Below are positions 11,000-22,337 of a stretch of 64,000 nucleotides of DNA, piece by piece. Each line of letters begins with the position of its first letter. Within the stretch, counting starts at the first letter, position 1. The notes beneath the pieces are model-generated. The model searched no databases, had not been told where the DNA came from, and saw only the letters and a program-made list of their open reading frames with translations. The stretch is from Bremia lactucae. Taxonomy: Eukaryota; Oomycota; Peronosporomycetes; Peronosporales; Peronosporaceae. The position numbers and the translations under genes are program-made. The stretch covers positions 130,616-194,615 of the forward strand of contig NC_090627.1 in the NCBI RefSeq assembly GCF_004359215.1, in the 5' to 3' direction.

Positions 11000-12520
11000 C
11001 CGGATGAACGACTTGTTGTACGGAAGCCACAACTTCCGCGAAGGTCGCCGGTAGCCTCTGCTTCGACGTGGTGTCCGCAACGGGAACTGAGACGGAAGCC
11101 GCCGCTCACATGGGAGCCACGCTTGCTCGTGACGCACGAAAAGCCGCTGCTTTCGTGTTGTTGTAGAAGATCGCACGCGCATGGAACGCCGCTGCCCGAA
11201 TCAATAAGGTAGCATCAGCGAACGTTGTCGGTGCGTGCGTTTGCCGTCCGCATACATGACGATCAGCTCCCCTGAAGACTCGCGGACATGCAACCGCGAC
11301 TAGAGAACCGATAAGCTGTCAGCGCTGACAAAATTGTTCATCGCGCTTGAATCCCGCAAAGCGCGAAGTGGGCGAACACTAAGCACGATCAATCGCGGAT
11401 AATTGCTGGACGTAGTGGCATTCAGCTGTGCATAGTGCATAGCGGCGTGCCCCCACTGTAGCAAGGCTTCTCCGCCCCCAGTAGGACGCCCGCTCCTACT
11501 GGTTGCCATCATTTTGTTTTATCAGCGACGCTGACAGACACGTCTGAAGTAGCGACAGCGAGGACTGGTGCGGGAGCGCGGCAAACAGCCGCGTGGTGAC
11601 CAAGTTTACGACAGTGGAAACAAACCTGCTGTTCCAACGCTACAGGTCTTCGAAAAGCATGACCTGGAGCACTCCGAGAATAGGTGGCTTGCTCGATCAT
11701 GTCCATTTTCATGGCTGAGAGTCTTGATTAGTAGGTGAAGGAGGAAAATATTCCATGCGCGAATCCACAACGCTGAAGTTTTCGCGCAACGCAATCGCGA
11801 ACGCCTCTTCAAGTGAAGACGGGGGCTTCCACGTCAAATTAAAGCCATGACCCCCAGCGTTCATTACCGTGACGATCACATGGTTTTGCGTCACTGTTTC
11901 AATCGGATTGGTGATGATGGAGGACTCTAGGTATATATATATGGACTATATCCAGCGAGCCCGATATATATATATATATATATATCGGGCTCGCTGGATA
12001 TAGTCCAGCATCGACTGGTGGCCCTGATTCAAAGCCAGAAAAGCTGAACGATGCTGATGCTCATCCTGCGGAGGCTCAAACGCCAGCTAGTCGTTCGTGA
12101 GGGCCCTCATGTCCGCAAAACATACCGGATTGGCCACGTGCTTGCCCAGCGCCCACTCCTTCGCCTTACCTGTTAGTTTGGACAAGAGGAAGTGGGGGCG
12201 TAAAAATTCCGACTTGAGCTGGCGGGATTGATCAGCGATGTCCACCTCGCACAACTACTGATTGAGCGCGAGGCACTTAAGGCCCTCGCCACTATACCAC
12301 GAGATGTCGAGTTCGACAAAGTTAGAAACCATAGCAACCGCAAGAGTTGAAGATCGCCGACTCATATCGACGAGTTTATGGCTGACGAAGTCTGGGATGG
12401 CTAAACGCTGTAGCCGCTCAGTCGTATCCTTGAGCATGGTGACTGCGGTAAATATACCGGCCATATCTGCAAGACGACGCAGAGCTTTCCACTCGAAGGG
12501 GGTCAGATGCTAAAATAATT
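11000..12520 (-). pseudogene. Gag of element D, zinc knuckle retained
   Basis: The capsid region is partly open at 12464-12255 and 11894-11709 (NPIETVTQNHVIVTVMNAGG, SLEEAFAIALRENFSV). The nucleocapsid knuckle is intact at about 11630-11580 and reads CFHCRKLGHHAAVC, a CX2CX4HX4C zinc motif that would bind element RNA. The capsid is interrupted by the palindrome at 11942-12007, which sits inside the conserved LDYIQRAR segment, and by stops. Confidence 0.75.
11942..12007. repeat. 66-bp perfect palindrome with (TA)n centre
   Basis: Two 23-bp arms (tggactatatccagcgagcc and its reverse complement) flank an alternating TA run, so the whole 66 bp equals its own reverse complement. One arm encodes LDYIQRAR, a conserved Gag segment, so the other arm is an inverted duplicate of coding sequence. 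A further TA run lies just outside at 11931-11941. Confidence 0.9.
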
Positions 12521-12545
12521 ATGGTTCAACGTTCCCCCATCAGGC

Positions 12546-12578
12546 CCTGATAGGCAGAGCGCTTGAAGTGCTACCAAA
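12546..12578 (-). other. Primer-binding site of element D
   Basis: Immediately inside the 5' LTR (reading leftward) the - strand is TTTGGTAGCACTTCAAGC. The TGGTAGCACTT core recurs directly inside the LTRs of families B (29183) and E (46946), and with changes in A (16918) and F (61463). It would pair with a tRNA ending GTGCTA-CCA, consistent with an initiator-Met tRNA. That tRNA identity is inferred. Confidence 0.6.
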
Positions 12579-12785
12579 TGTTACGGGGTAGGAGCCTGTA
12601 ACATTAGCTCACTTGAAATGACTTACGAGGGAGCACAGGGGGCCACGTAAATTCAGAACTGAACACGTAATATCCACTATCTTGGGTACAGCGTATACCT
12701 ACTTATTAATATATGAACTTAGCGAAGTCCTTTATGTAAAGGCTTGCTAGATCGCACCTAGAAGGATGTGTGACAGTTTGCTCCA
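12579..12785 (-). repeat. 5' LTR of element D
   Basis: Matches 6082-6299 over its length. On the + strand it begins TGTTACGGGGTAGG; its far end is degraded (tttgctcca in place of the cleaner end at 6299). It is followed inward by the primer-binding site. Confidence 0.7.
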
Positions 12786-15700
12786 GTATACGAAAAGAAT
12801 TCAAATATGGTTGAAGCAATCTATCGAAAGACACTGGTAGGGTGCGCAGCTTTCGCGGAAGCTAAGTGCTTGCGCTAGGCCTTTGTTGGCCACGACCGAA
12901 AATGATCAGATAAAGCGCGGACGCAATTTGATTTGGAGGCCGCAGACAGTACATTTGCAGGTAGGTCCATAGCAATGAGTAAGATTCGTTCACTTGCCAC
13001 ATAACAAAAAATGCAGCTTCTGCCTTTAGCATCCGCTTAATGCATTACTTTATCATGACTATCAGCCATTACACCACGCATTTATCGTTAGACATTTACT
13101 CGCGTTGCAAGGAATTTGTTAATCTGTTTTCTAGCAATGGCACAGCTCAGATCAGCTAACCAACTGACAACGTCTCCTTACTAATCCCTACACCACTTCG
13201 TAACAGCGTTGATAGAGCACGCGGGTGGTGTGATGCCGTTCATAATATTAGTAAATATAAAATATTTTAACATATCATGATTAATTAAATTACTTTCTAA
13301 TAAGTAAAATACTTTTTGAATCTGAAATTGTTTAATTAAAAATATATAAAATAATATATTTTATCTACATACAATATAAAATGATAGAAAATAAATAACG
13401 GAAAGGTGAAAAAGAACTTTTGAGTTTAAAATAATTCTGAAACTTATTGTTAATAATCAATTGGAACTTTTTTAAAAAGTAACTCCCGATTTATGTCATA
13501 TCTATCTTTATTTACGTTCTCTGAAAATATAAAAAAATTAAAATTTAATTTAACATAGAGTTAAGTATAGAAAGCAGATGTATGAACAGCCTCATTAAAG
13601 TAACTCAACAGCACAAATCATTGAGCTTCAATGCTTTAAAAGTTTGGCGCCCAGATTGTGCAAAACACCTCGAATGACATAAGAAATCTTAAAAGATATC
13701 AGCTTATTTTGACCATCGGTCTGCGGATAATCTGCTGTTGGCGGGTCCGAAATGGTTCCTAGCACCGATGATCCGCTCACAAGATTAACTTGTGAGCTAA
13801 GGATCTTTATTAGAGACTGCTCAAGCGGTCAGCAACCTGTTTTGCCATCCAATCTTTCGGCAGACTAACCACAATATCCATACTGATGGACTTATAACAC
13901 CAAGGTGACAAGTGGCGCAGACGCATGTGCCGAGTGTTTAGTCTATTGGCACGTATCACATGTTCGTACACAGGTAAAAAGTTATTTATTAAAATTCAAG
14001 CCACCAATACCTCTGGTAATTTAAGTCGTAGGTCTTCTCTCGACCGCGATGACCACTCAAAACTCTATCATGTGTCATAGAGAATTCGATACTTCAATTC
14101 CGCATTGGGAGGAACCACGATGTGTTGAGAGTCCGCGGCATACAACAGCCTAAATTGTCGTTGTCGATAGAGTATTGATTTAACACCACATCAATCGTGC
14201 CGACAATATATGTTTAATTTTTAGATCATCGCTACTCCGTGCCCGTAGCAAAGCTAAACACTGCGCATCCTATAAATTAGACGCACAAATTAAATTAGAG
14301 ACTGGCGACAAAAGCGTCGTAATGTATGCATGCTCATAAACTAACCAATTTGGCATGGAAGCAGCCGAAGTGTTTAGCTGGCTCATTTCATAGTTTCACT
14401 CAAAATTCATTTTGCTAAGAATGAAAGCTAACGGCCACTCCTTTGCAAGAGGTAAGGTAACTAAGTCTAGGTGTGAAAAGATGCATTATTTGTATAGTTT
14501 ACAAAAGGCTTAGAGCCGAACAGACGAATTTTGATCCGAATATGAATATACTTCATAGTAAGTAACCCTTTATCATAAAATAGCTACCCAGACTTGAGCG
14601 CAATGACGCATTTCGGCCCATACCCATCTATTTGTAACAAAGCACTGCCTATGGCGAAGTCATACATGCCTTAGACGACACTGAGAGGCCGATCAGGATC
14701 AGGCAAGGCCAACATCGGGGTGTTTAAACGACTATCTTTTACCGCTTTGTAAGCGTCATTTTAAGCTATAATGCAGCACCAATCCGCTTCCTTCTTAAAG
14801 GAATTGAAAACTGGCCGAGCCATATCAGCGAAGTTTCCGCAAAAGTAGCTAATAAGGCCAAAATTAATCAAGTAAGTCCTTTGAACCGAACGAATCAATC
14901 AATCCACTATGAATTTTACCTTAGCAAGATCCGCTCAAAGGTCTCGCTTCTCAATGAAGCACCCAAAAAGGGGAATCTCTTTCGCCAAAGGTGCGATTGG
15001 ATGCGTCAGCACGCAACACATTGTGCACGTGCACTCGAGCACAACTCGTGAATGGTCTGTGAGCTTACCTACACATGATCGACCAAAATCTGCACAAACA
15101 CTTCTGCCGCCAAATTATCTATGTTGCATTGCCTCTATGAGGCTATATTGCTTCACCCAAACACATATCCGGGCATCGGAAAGCCCTAAGGGCATAGCTA
15201 GCCTCCTCTAAAGCATTTTGCTTGGGGTAGCTCACCGCGGTATGCCAAGTATCGCTAGCCTGCATGATAATAGCCATCAACAAAGACGAGCGCGCTGTAC
15301 TTATACATCCCACCATAATTTTTGACGACCACACTTTCCAAGATTGGAGTCTGTGCCGGTAATTTGACTCATTGTAGCGCCAATCACCGCTGCGCTTCTT
15401 GACACAAATTGTCAGTGAAGAATCGAGATACTTACTTTCTTGCACCATTGCAGCCGCGTGCTTTGTGAGAAACCAATATTATGAATAGTGGTTTGTGAAT
15501 AACGAGGCAAAGAAATTAAACGTTATGTTTCCACAAGAGTGGGCTGGTAACTGTTGACAAAACATAGACGCAGGCTTGACCTGACCTCGACATATAAATC
15601 AGCAATTTATTCTTTAATTTTATATGTTCGACTTAATGTTGATTTATCAACAGCGATCCCGTGGGAGATTGTCGGTGACGTGCCGACAATTACATAGGCA

Positions 15701-16483
15701 AAGGCCACTGCCGGAATACGCAGTTTGTGACGCCAGGTGCCAATTCAATACCATGACGTACACCTCTATAAGTAGGAAAATCGACGGTCAATTCTGATAC
15801 ACGACGTCATACAATTCATTAACTATTGGAAGAACAGTTTGAAATGATATGTAAGGATCGATTATACACTACGCGCGATAAGCGCAATAAGATCCGCTTT
15901 TGTGTCGTCAAGAGTGGCTTCATTTAGAATCAATGATGAGTTGAATTAGACATCAATTCGATTAACCACCAATATCATACTGATAGCTAGACTTCGAGGC
16001 TTAACCAAACTGGGTCATAAATATTCGTCTGGCCCTTTAAGAGCATGTAGCAAAGGGATATCTTCAAGGCTTTAGTCACCCTCAAGCTACCAGTCACTCC
16101 ATTGAGGAGTGTACATCCGTTTGCTGGTATCACTCCGGGACATAGCAGACGCTTTGCGTCTCGCAGTAGCTATCTGATGTCCCAGCCGTCTCTGTGCCGA
16201 GGCCTCATAAAGGTCGGAATTTACGTGTTCTCAAAGTTGTATATTTTCAACTTTATCTTGCTATGCGACAGCCGCTGTCATTACCGACATTCAGTGAGAT
16301 GCTTATGAAGACGCCATCACCCAGTGAATGTCGTTTGTGGTGATACCAAATGAGTAGTAGGGCGATATTAGAAAGGAGCAATAGCGGCTCTCTAATATAA
16401 TTTAATGGGTGTGACAATATCAACACGAGGCAGTCCAATGATTTCATCCCAAAAAAATATTTCATGTTGTCATTTATATGTAG
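12786..16483 (-). mobile_element. Family-F chromodomain gypsy relic (-), right part
   Basis: No long open frame survives, but the - strand reads as a heavily decayed Pol in order. The RT start lies near 15760-15690 (GIELAPGV, RQWPLP), an RT segment at 15448-15143 (SLTICVKKRSGDWRY), RNase H near 14840-14690 (ADMARPVFNSFKKEADW, ALPDPDRPLSVV), and integrase at 14130-13700 (RILYDT near 14090, SISMDIVVSLP near 13880, ADYPQTDGQ near 13720). The integrase tail is near 12920 (LRPRFI, SFSVVANKGLA). The 5' end is cut by element A2 at 16484, and the 3' end continues at 6081 beyond the nested element D. Sequence left of 13500 is AT-rich and holds nothing else I can name. Confidence 0.7.
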
Positions 16484-16917
16484 TGTAAAAGGGTGTATCG
16501 TTACATGAACTAACACTGAAAGGTTGTTAATTAATATATTATCTAAAGGCAGGAAATATTTGGAGAATATTACTTTACGTAGTAATATTCAAAAATCTGA
16601 TCAATTGGTAGATATTGGCCATTATATCTACTTGCTCCGCGGTCCAATCAGCGCTGGGCGCGCGGAAAGAGAGAGAGGCAGATAAAATTTATTTACATGT
16701 TTGTATTTGTTTATAATTAAACAGATTAAAAGATGGAAGCAGCAGAACTTAATTATATTAAATATAGTTTTTATTTAACCTTTTTAATGCAAGTGTTTTG
16801 AAGAGTCTTCCTCTGCACGTACTAGTGCACGTGAAGTGACATGATGCACCACTCGAACTGAAGCAGTGCGAAGTGGACTTATACTGAAGCAGTACAAGTC
16901 GGCAGTGCCCCGTTACA
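16484..16917 (+). repeat. 5' LTR of A2
   Basis: Starts TGTAAAAGGGTGTATCG and ends GTGCCCCGTTACA. Its core GCTCCGCGGTCCAATCAGCG is shared with the other family-A LTRs. Compared with the 3' LTR, the first bases differ (TGTAAAAGGG against TGTAACGGGG). Confidence 0.9.
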
Positions 16918-16937
16918 GCTTGTAGCACTTTGCAGTC
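16918..16937 (+). other. Degraded primer-binding site of A2
   Basis: GCTTGTAGCACTTTGCAG follows the LTR end. It differs from the TGGTAGCACTT core of families B, D and E by one base (TTGT for TGGT). Confidence 0.5.
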
Positions 16938-17199
16938 CATTCAAGGACCACAATTCTATCATATAACATGGACATATTAGAAGATAATTCAAATGCGCAC
17001 CACGTTTTGCGTGATTGCTACTGACATAGAAAGAACTGCGGTCTCACGAATGAGTTCGACCGTAAGTAATGATGCCATCGAGGCCATGCTGTCCGGTTTG
17101 GACAGAGATGCCCTCCATTCAGCAATCGCTAAGATTGATACAACATGAACTTGACGAGGCGAAGGAAATAATCAGCAAGGCTCTCAACAGGCAGAACGG

Positions 17200-18090
17200 T
17201 TGAGGTTACAACGGGTACAGACCCCTGCACCTGGTATGACGCACGCGCGTCGTCTTGAAACCTTAAAGATTGACATCTCTAAGTATAGAGCAGTAGAACA
17301 AGAATCCGTCTTAAGGTGGTGTGTCGAGTTCGACAATGCCATAAGGGATCGTCACATCGTCGACGAGCACATGCAAGTCGCATTTGCTCAATTAAATTTG
17401 GCAGGGCGTGCCAAAACATGGGCATTAGGCCTTAAGTTGCGCAAACCATTTGTCTTTGGATCGCTTGAGGCTTTTAAAGCCCAGCTCAAACAGACGTTTG
17501 AACCGCCTAGGGCCGAGTTCAGAGCTCGATCAGAGTTTCTGAAGCTCAAGAATGGCAAACATGATGTTCACGCTTATGCTTAGCACATGCGACTATTAGC
17601 GAGATGTATCAAAAATAACCCAGTCCATGAACACACGTTGATTACGGTGCTCATGCAAGGTCTTACGGATGGTCTCGTAATGACCCACCTATTCCGCTTG
17701 GAAATGGATACGCTTGAAGAAGCAATATCCGTTGTGGAACAGGAGGACTTTAGCTTGAGACAGACTCAAGCTAGTTCGTCATCGTATTGTCCTCCAAGAC
17801 GATACGAGCTTAGAGGTCCAGAACCTATGAACCTCTCTTACGTCAAAAGCGTGAAACCTCGCTTTTCGAACAATAAGCGATTGCAGAAATGCAATCGCTG
17901 TCAAAAGTTAAGACACTACGCTCATGAGTGCAGTGCCTTACGCCCAGTACCGAGAGGTACTGAACGTAATTATGGACCGAATGCTAAAAAGGGCAACGGA
18001 CGCGGGTCCGACGTTGTTGCGAACAATGCAACAGGGAGGTGGACCGCCAAAAAGACGGTCGGGGTCAGTAGGGACGCAACGCCCTACTGA
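17200..18090 (+). pseudogene. Gag of A2 (capsid and zinc knuckle, one nonsense codon)
   Basis: Two abutting open stretches in one frame, 17200-17583 and 17587-18090, are separated by a single TAG at 17581-17583 (after HDVHAYA). The first carries the capsid helices (LAGRAKTWALGLKL, AFKAQLKQTFEPPRAEFRAR). The second carries the nucleocapsid knuckle CNRCQKLRHYAHEC (CX2CX4HX4C) at about 17890-17935, after the typical PEPMNLSYV. Gag would form virus-like particles and package element RNA. Apart from the nonsense codon it is well preserved. Confidence 0.85.
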
Positions 18091-19440
18091 TCCAGCAACC
18101 TCAAGAGAATTTGCAAATCTCTTGACTAAAGTTGCTCCAGACACACAATCATTATGTGTCTCTGCACCTGGCGATGAAATATCCCTCATCGCCTTGAAAT
18201 TAAAAATGACAAATAATTTGTCGTTTAGAGCCCTAGGGATGTGGAGCGTCAAATAACTTTATTCGTCAAAGAAGCAAGAGGGTCGTTGGCTCAAGTATGT
18301 TGAGCACGACATCCCATTAACGTGGATGACGGTGCGTCGTGCGACAGGCACATCGATAACAGTGATGAAACGCGTAGTAAAATTTCACTCCACGTTAAAC
18401 GATTAACAATACGATGATGATTTCATCGTACTGGATTTAGATGACAAGTTTGATGTCATCCTAAATTTACCTTGGCTAGAAATATGAGCCAAGAATCAGC
18501 TGGCAGCATCGATTTGTAAAAATGCCTGCCACTTGCTCATCAGATGGCCATCTGATGAAAGTCTTTGAGCGTCCAAAAGCGTGTGGATGTATAACGAGTA
18601 AGTGCGATGGCCTCGCTTGTGATATGGTCGTTAGTTCGACTGCACAAGATGACAGTGTGATTACTAATCACCCTGTGAAGTCAGCTGCCGGCGGCTGTGC
18701 GAAGGCAAAGGCAGCGCAGAATATCCATCACTCGAAGAAGTCGAGTGGATTGAGACATGAATGTACGCCTAGCGGGCGACATTCAAGGGATATACCGGTT
18801 GCCCCAAACGGACAACACGATGATCCTAGGTTGAGTAGAGAGTCGACCGTAGAGGACCCGACTGTGATTGCGCAAGCACACTTGGAAGACGTTGAAGGAA
18901 AAGGTCCCCACGTAATTGAGAGAAATCTCCTCAAATAGGTAATGTTGAAGCAACTAGACTTCAAGATCCCGATGGATTAATCCCTCGGCAGCCCGGGGAT
19001 AGATCCCAGGAAGAAACCGAAACATTAAATGTCTTGGTTAATAACGGTTCACGAGTAGGCGCTTATACTCTTGATCTGTATGCGCCTCCGAACTTAATTT
19101 TGGAGGTAATTCAATTACCAACTCTAGAACCTCAACGGATCTTGTGAGATAGGCATGGTGGTAAAATCAAGCAGATCTGCGTACTCGTCAGAGAGGACGA
19201 GTACGTAACCGATATTTGGCCAGCGGTAATTTTTTGCAGAGAACGAACGGCTTCTCAGCGGCTCATCGATGGACAAAAGTGTCCTCAATATGAAGACTCA
19301 GATTGAGAGATATACTACTCAATCCTGGGAGTTTCTTAAGACAAATCCTTTATACAAGGAATTTAATGGAATTCAGGGATGCATTCCCTGAAGCAGTTCC
19401 ATGCGAGTTGCATAAAGATAAAGGCACTCGACATGAGATC
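18091..19440 (+). pseudogene. Protease and linker of A2 (active site frameshifted)
   Basis: At about 18236-18260 the bases GATGTGGAGCGTCAAATAAC align with the usual GAT-TCN-GGA-GCG-TCA-AAT coding D-S-G-A-S-N. One base is missing, so the catalytic DSGA triad is lost by frameshift. The rest follows: TVRRATGTSITVMKRVVKFH near 18330, the DVILNLPWL strand near 18460, an open stretch at 18522-18938, and the YTLDLYAPP linker near 19060. From 18657 onward this region is near-identical to A3 in inverted orientation. Confidence 0.8.
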
Positions 19441-20740
19441 GAGCTCAAACCGGGCTCGTTGTACTGTGTCATGTAGCAGTGGCCACTGCCTCGTGAACAA
19501 GTACTTGCGATCGATTAATTCCTTATGAATCGATTAAAAGCGGGCCATATAAGGGAGTCAACCTCCCCACATACCTCTCCGACGTTCTGTGTGCGAAAGG
19601 CTACAGGAGGGTGGCGGATAGTGCACGCATTCAATAAACTGAATGCTGCAACAGTACCTGCTTAAACGCCGATACTTAGAAAAGACGTAATCATAGATGG
19701 TATGTCTAAGAGTACCATCGTTTCGTCTAAGGATCTGATGGATGATTTTTATCAGATCCTTACGCGTGAACGGAATACCCCGTACACAGCAGTGAGCACT
19801 CCCAGTGGAATGCTCTGGGAATGGTTAGTAATGATACAGGAACTTTGTAACGCCCCTGCAACATTCAACCGATGCGTAACGAATCTGTTAAGACCGGTAC
19901 GAAAATTCGCACCGAGTTACTTTGACGATGTATTCGTCCATCGCCGGGCTATGGATTAAAAGTCGGGCGTGGAAGTTTATGAAGCTCAAGTTCGTTAGGC
20001 TCTTACACTTATACAAAAGCATAAGTTGCACGCAAATCTCAAGAAGTGTTTATTCATTGCAAGCGGAATACCATTTCTTGGGTGCACCGTCGGTTAACAC
20101 GGCGTGCGCCCTGATCCCGAAAAGATCAAGGCAATTACCGACTGGCCAATTCCAGTGGATGTCAAGGGACTTAAAAAGTTTCTTGGACTAGCGGCGTACT
20201 TGCACAAGTACTCCCGCAATAATGCTGAAATGACAAATTCATCTCTCTCATCTCTTGTAAAAGATGAGAAATGGTTTGGAACGCTGATTGTCAGCGTTCC
20301 TTTCAAGGTATCAAGCAAAGCTTGATGCAATCGCCTATCTTCGCGATTGCAGATCAAGTCAGACCATTTAATGTGGTCTGTGACGCCAGCGATTTCGCAA
20401 ACGGCTGTGCATTAATGCAATACGATACGGTTGGCGCGGAGTGCGTCGTCTGTTACCAATCGAATCAGCTGCAACCAGCTGAGCGCAATTACCCAGTGCA
20501 TGACAAATAACTCCTTGCCACGTAATATGCACTGGCTGGATTAAGGTCATTCTCCTCGGAGATAGACCATTCATCGTATATACGGACCATGTGTCATTAC
20601 GCACGGCCGTAAACAGCTCACACCTCTCCCAAGAATGTCGAGATGGCTATTCTTTTTTGAGTATACTTTCTCCGTGAGATATAATCCAGGACGACTTAAT
20701 GTCGTAGCTGATGCGTTATCACGCCGACCCGATTTCGAGT
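19441..20740 (+). pseudogene. Reverse transcriptase and RNase H of A2 (broken)
   Basis: RT begins near QWPLPREQ (19477-19500), directly after a TAG that replaces the Lys codon of MKQWPLP. The catalytic YFDD lies at 19918-19929. FLGLAAYLHKYS (20182-20217) is the connection segment, and VVCDASDFANGCALMQYD (20370-20425) is the RNase H core with DAS intact. Several stops and frameshifts break the frame. The stop before QWPLP and a second TAA at about 19516 are shared exactly with A3. Confidence 0.85.
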
Positions 20741-21720
20741 CAGCAGTGCACTCCAACAGTGAAATTAATCCCACTGTTGCAACACTCACTACAAGTGTTC
20801 CGTCATCAACCTTAGTTGATGACATAAAGAAAGCCGACACAGAAGATAAGGACCTTTTAAGTTTGGTGGATCATATAATGAATCCATCCGATAAATCTTT
20901 TAAAGATTTACCGGCTTTATATCGATCGTCATCCGATCGATACACAACACGTAACGGCTTATTGTAATACACAGCCGTTGCCGGCGACAATATACGTGTC
21001 GTCGTCCCAACTCACAATGATTTGCGCTTGCGCATCATGTTTGAGTGTCACGATGCACCAACAAGTGGACATCGTGGACGTGAGAAGACTTATCTCACAG
21101 TAAGTCGCGACTTTAGTGGCCTCGCGAGTATCAGTTCGTGCGCAAGTACATTCGTGCATGCGAGGTATGTCAACGGGTGAAGCCTAGCCCTTCATCCCGT
21201 GCACCTCTCCAACCCCTACCACTTCCCAGGAGAATGTTAAAAGGCCGTATCAATGGATTTCGTCTTCGGGTAACCCGAAGACGATCGCGAAAACAATGGA
21301 ATCCCTGTTTTTGAAGACAGATCCAGCAAGATGGTACATCTTGCTGCAGTACCTCAGTCGATCACGACTCCGGGCTGTGCCCGTGTATTTATCTACACGG
21401 TATTCAAACTCCACGGGTAACCCCGTGAACTGGTCTTGGATAGAGATCTACGGTTTACGGTGGAGTTCTGGCAGTCCGTGTTCCAATATCTCGGAACATG
21501 GCTGACTATGTCAATTTCTGATCATCCAGAGACAGATGGTCAGACGGAGCGCGTCAATCGCGTCCTCGAAGAGATACTTCGAGGTTACGTCCAATCGTAT
21601 CCGAATTGGAGCGAGATTATTCCGATGGTCGAATTCGCCATCAACAATTTGGTGCATGCTTCTAGAACGTATACACCGGTTTTCGTGAACGGCTTACGTC
21701 ATCCACGCATACCCACCTAA
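20635..21720 (+). pseudogene. RNase H end and integrase of A2 (broken, C-terminus deleted)
   Basis: Bases 20635-20967 are open and include WLFFFEYTFSVRYNPGRLN and ALSRRPDFESAV. The zinc-binding region (CHDAPTSGHRG) is at about 21050, SMDFVFG at about 21255, and the open 21436-21720 ends DHPETDGQTERVNRVLEE and FAINNLVHASRTYTPVFVNG. The GPF-type tail present in A1 is absent: after HPRIPT the sequence jumps to the antisense-frame region through a deletion at about 21755. Confidence 0.85.
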
Positions 21721-21790
21721 TTAGAAGGATCCTCTACTTTAAGGGTGATGTGTGGTGGACTCGCAAGAACTTTTATTTCGATTGCTTACG

Positions 21791-22256
21791 CTACGTCATC
21801 ACTACGCACAGAAATAAATGTGGGTGACGGCACGGGAGCCGATGTGCTGGCGATGAGGAATCATCTTCATCGTCAGAACCAAATATGCTATAGCTAGCGC
21901 TATAAGCACGCTTATCCGATTGGGCTTCCTCATTCGAAGGCTCATTGTCAGCCGCCTGACGATGACCAGGCGACAGATCTACTCTCCCTGAGCCGGCCGA
22001 TTCGTCCGACTCGCAAAAATAGTCGACCTCCAAAGAGGGGTCGGACTCACGTGGTGACTGTGACTGCCACGTGCACTCGCAACATCTAGTGTTGCGGAAA
22101 AAAAGGATTCTACGGCAGACAAAACGTCTGCCGCAAGATACATTATGCGTTGTCCGCGGCTGCATGTACCGCAGCCGAAGGTGCCGCACTTTTCGCATAC
22201 CGCATGGACTCATTAACCATGCGATAGAATAAAAAAATGATGGTATTGACCAGTCA
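21791..22256 (-). pseudogene. Antisense-frame remnant of A2
   Basis: Opposite to pol, an open stretch 22213-21791 encodes an acidic segment (EVDYFCESDESAG, then EPSNEEAQSDKRAYSASYS and SDDEDDSSS). It matches the N-terminal half of the antisense frame of A1 (4929-4700 there) at protein level. The upstream part (22256-22214) is frame-shifted. The C-terminal coiled-coil half is missing because of the deletion shared with the integrase tail. Function unknown. Confidence 0.55.
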
Positions 22257-22337
22257 ACATCGTTTTCAGTTAAGTGGTCGTAAAGTGACCACTCTATTCA
22301 TGAAAGCCAGAGTAAATGTCGTTTAAGGGAGAGGTGA

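Larger units (their letters stand above)
6082..12785 (-). mobile_element. Ty3/gypsy element D (-), nested inside a family-F element
   Basis: A - strand LTR retrotransposon with short LTRs of about 210 bp at 6082-6299 and 12579-12785. Going leftward it has gag (12520-11500), RT and RNase H (10950-9270), integrase (9130-8587), integrase tail (8010-7850), a degraded chromodomain-like stretch (about 7640-7450) and a long 3' region. All frames are broken. The family-F sequence on its two sides is continuous when compared with the uninterrupted F copy at 27960-28060, which proves insertion. I could not see a clean target-site duplication. Confidence 0.85.

Noticed and set aside
10602..11030. 142-codon - strand frame as a separate gene
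   Set aside because: It lies within the RT/linker region of element D and has no independent features.
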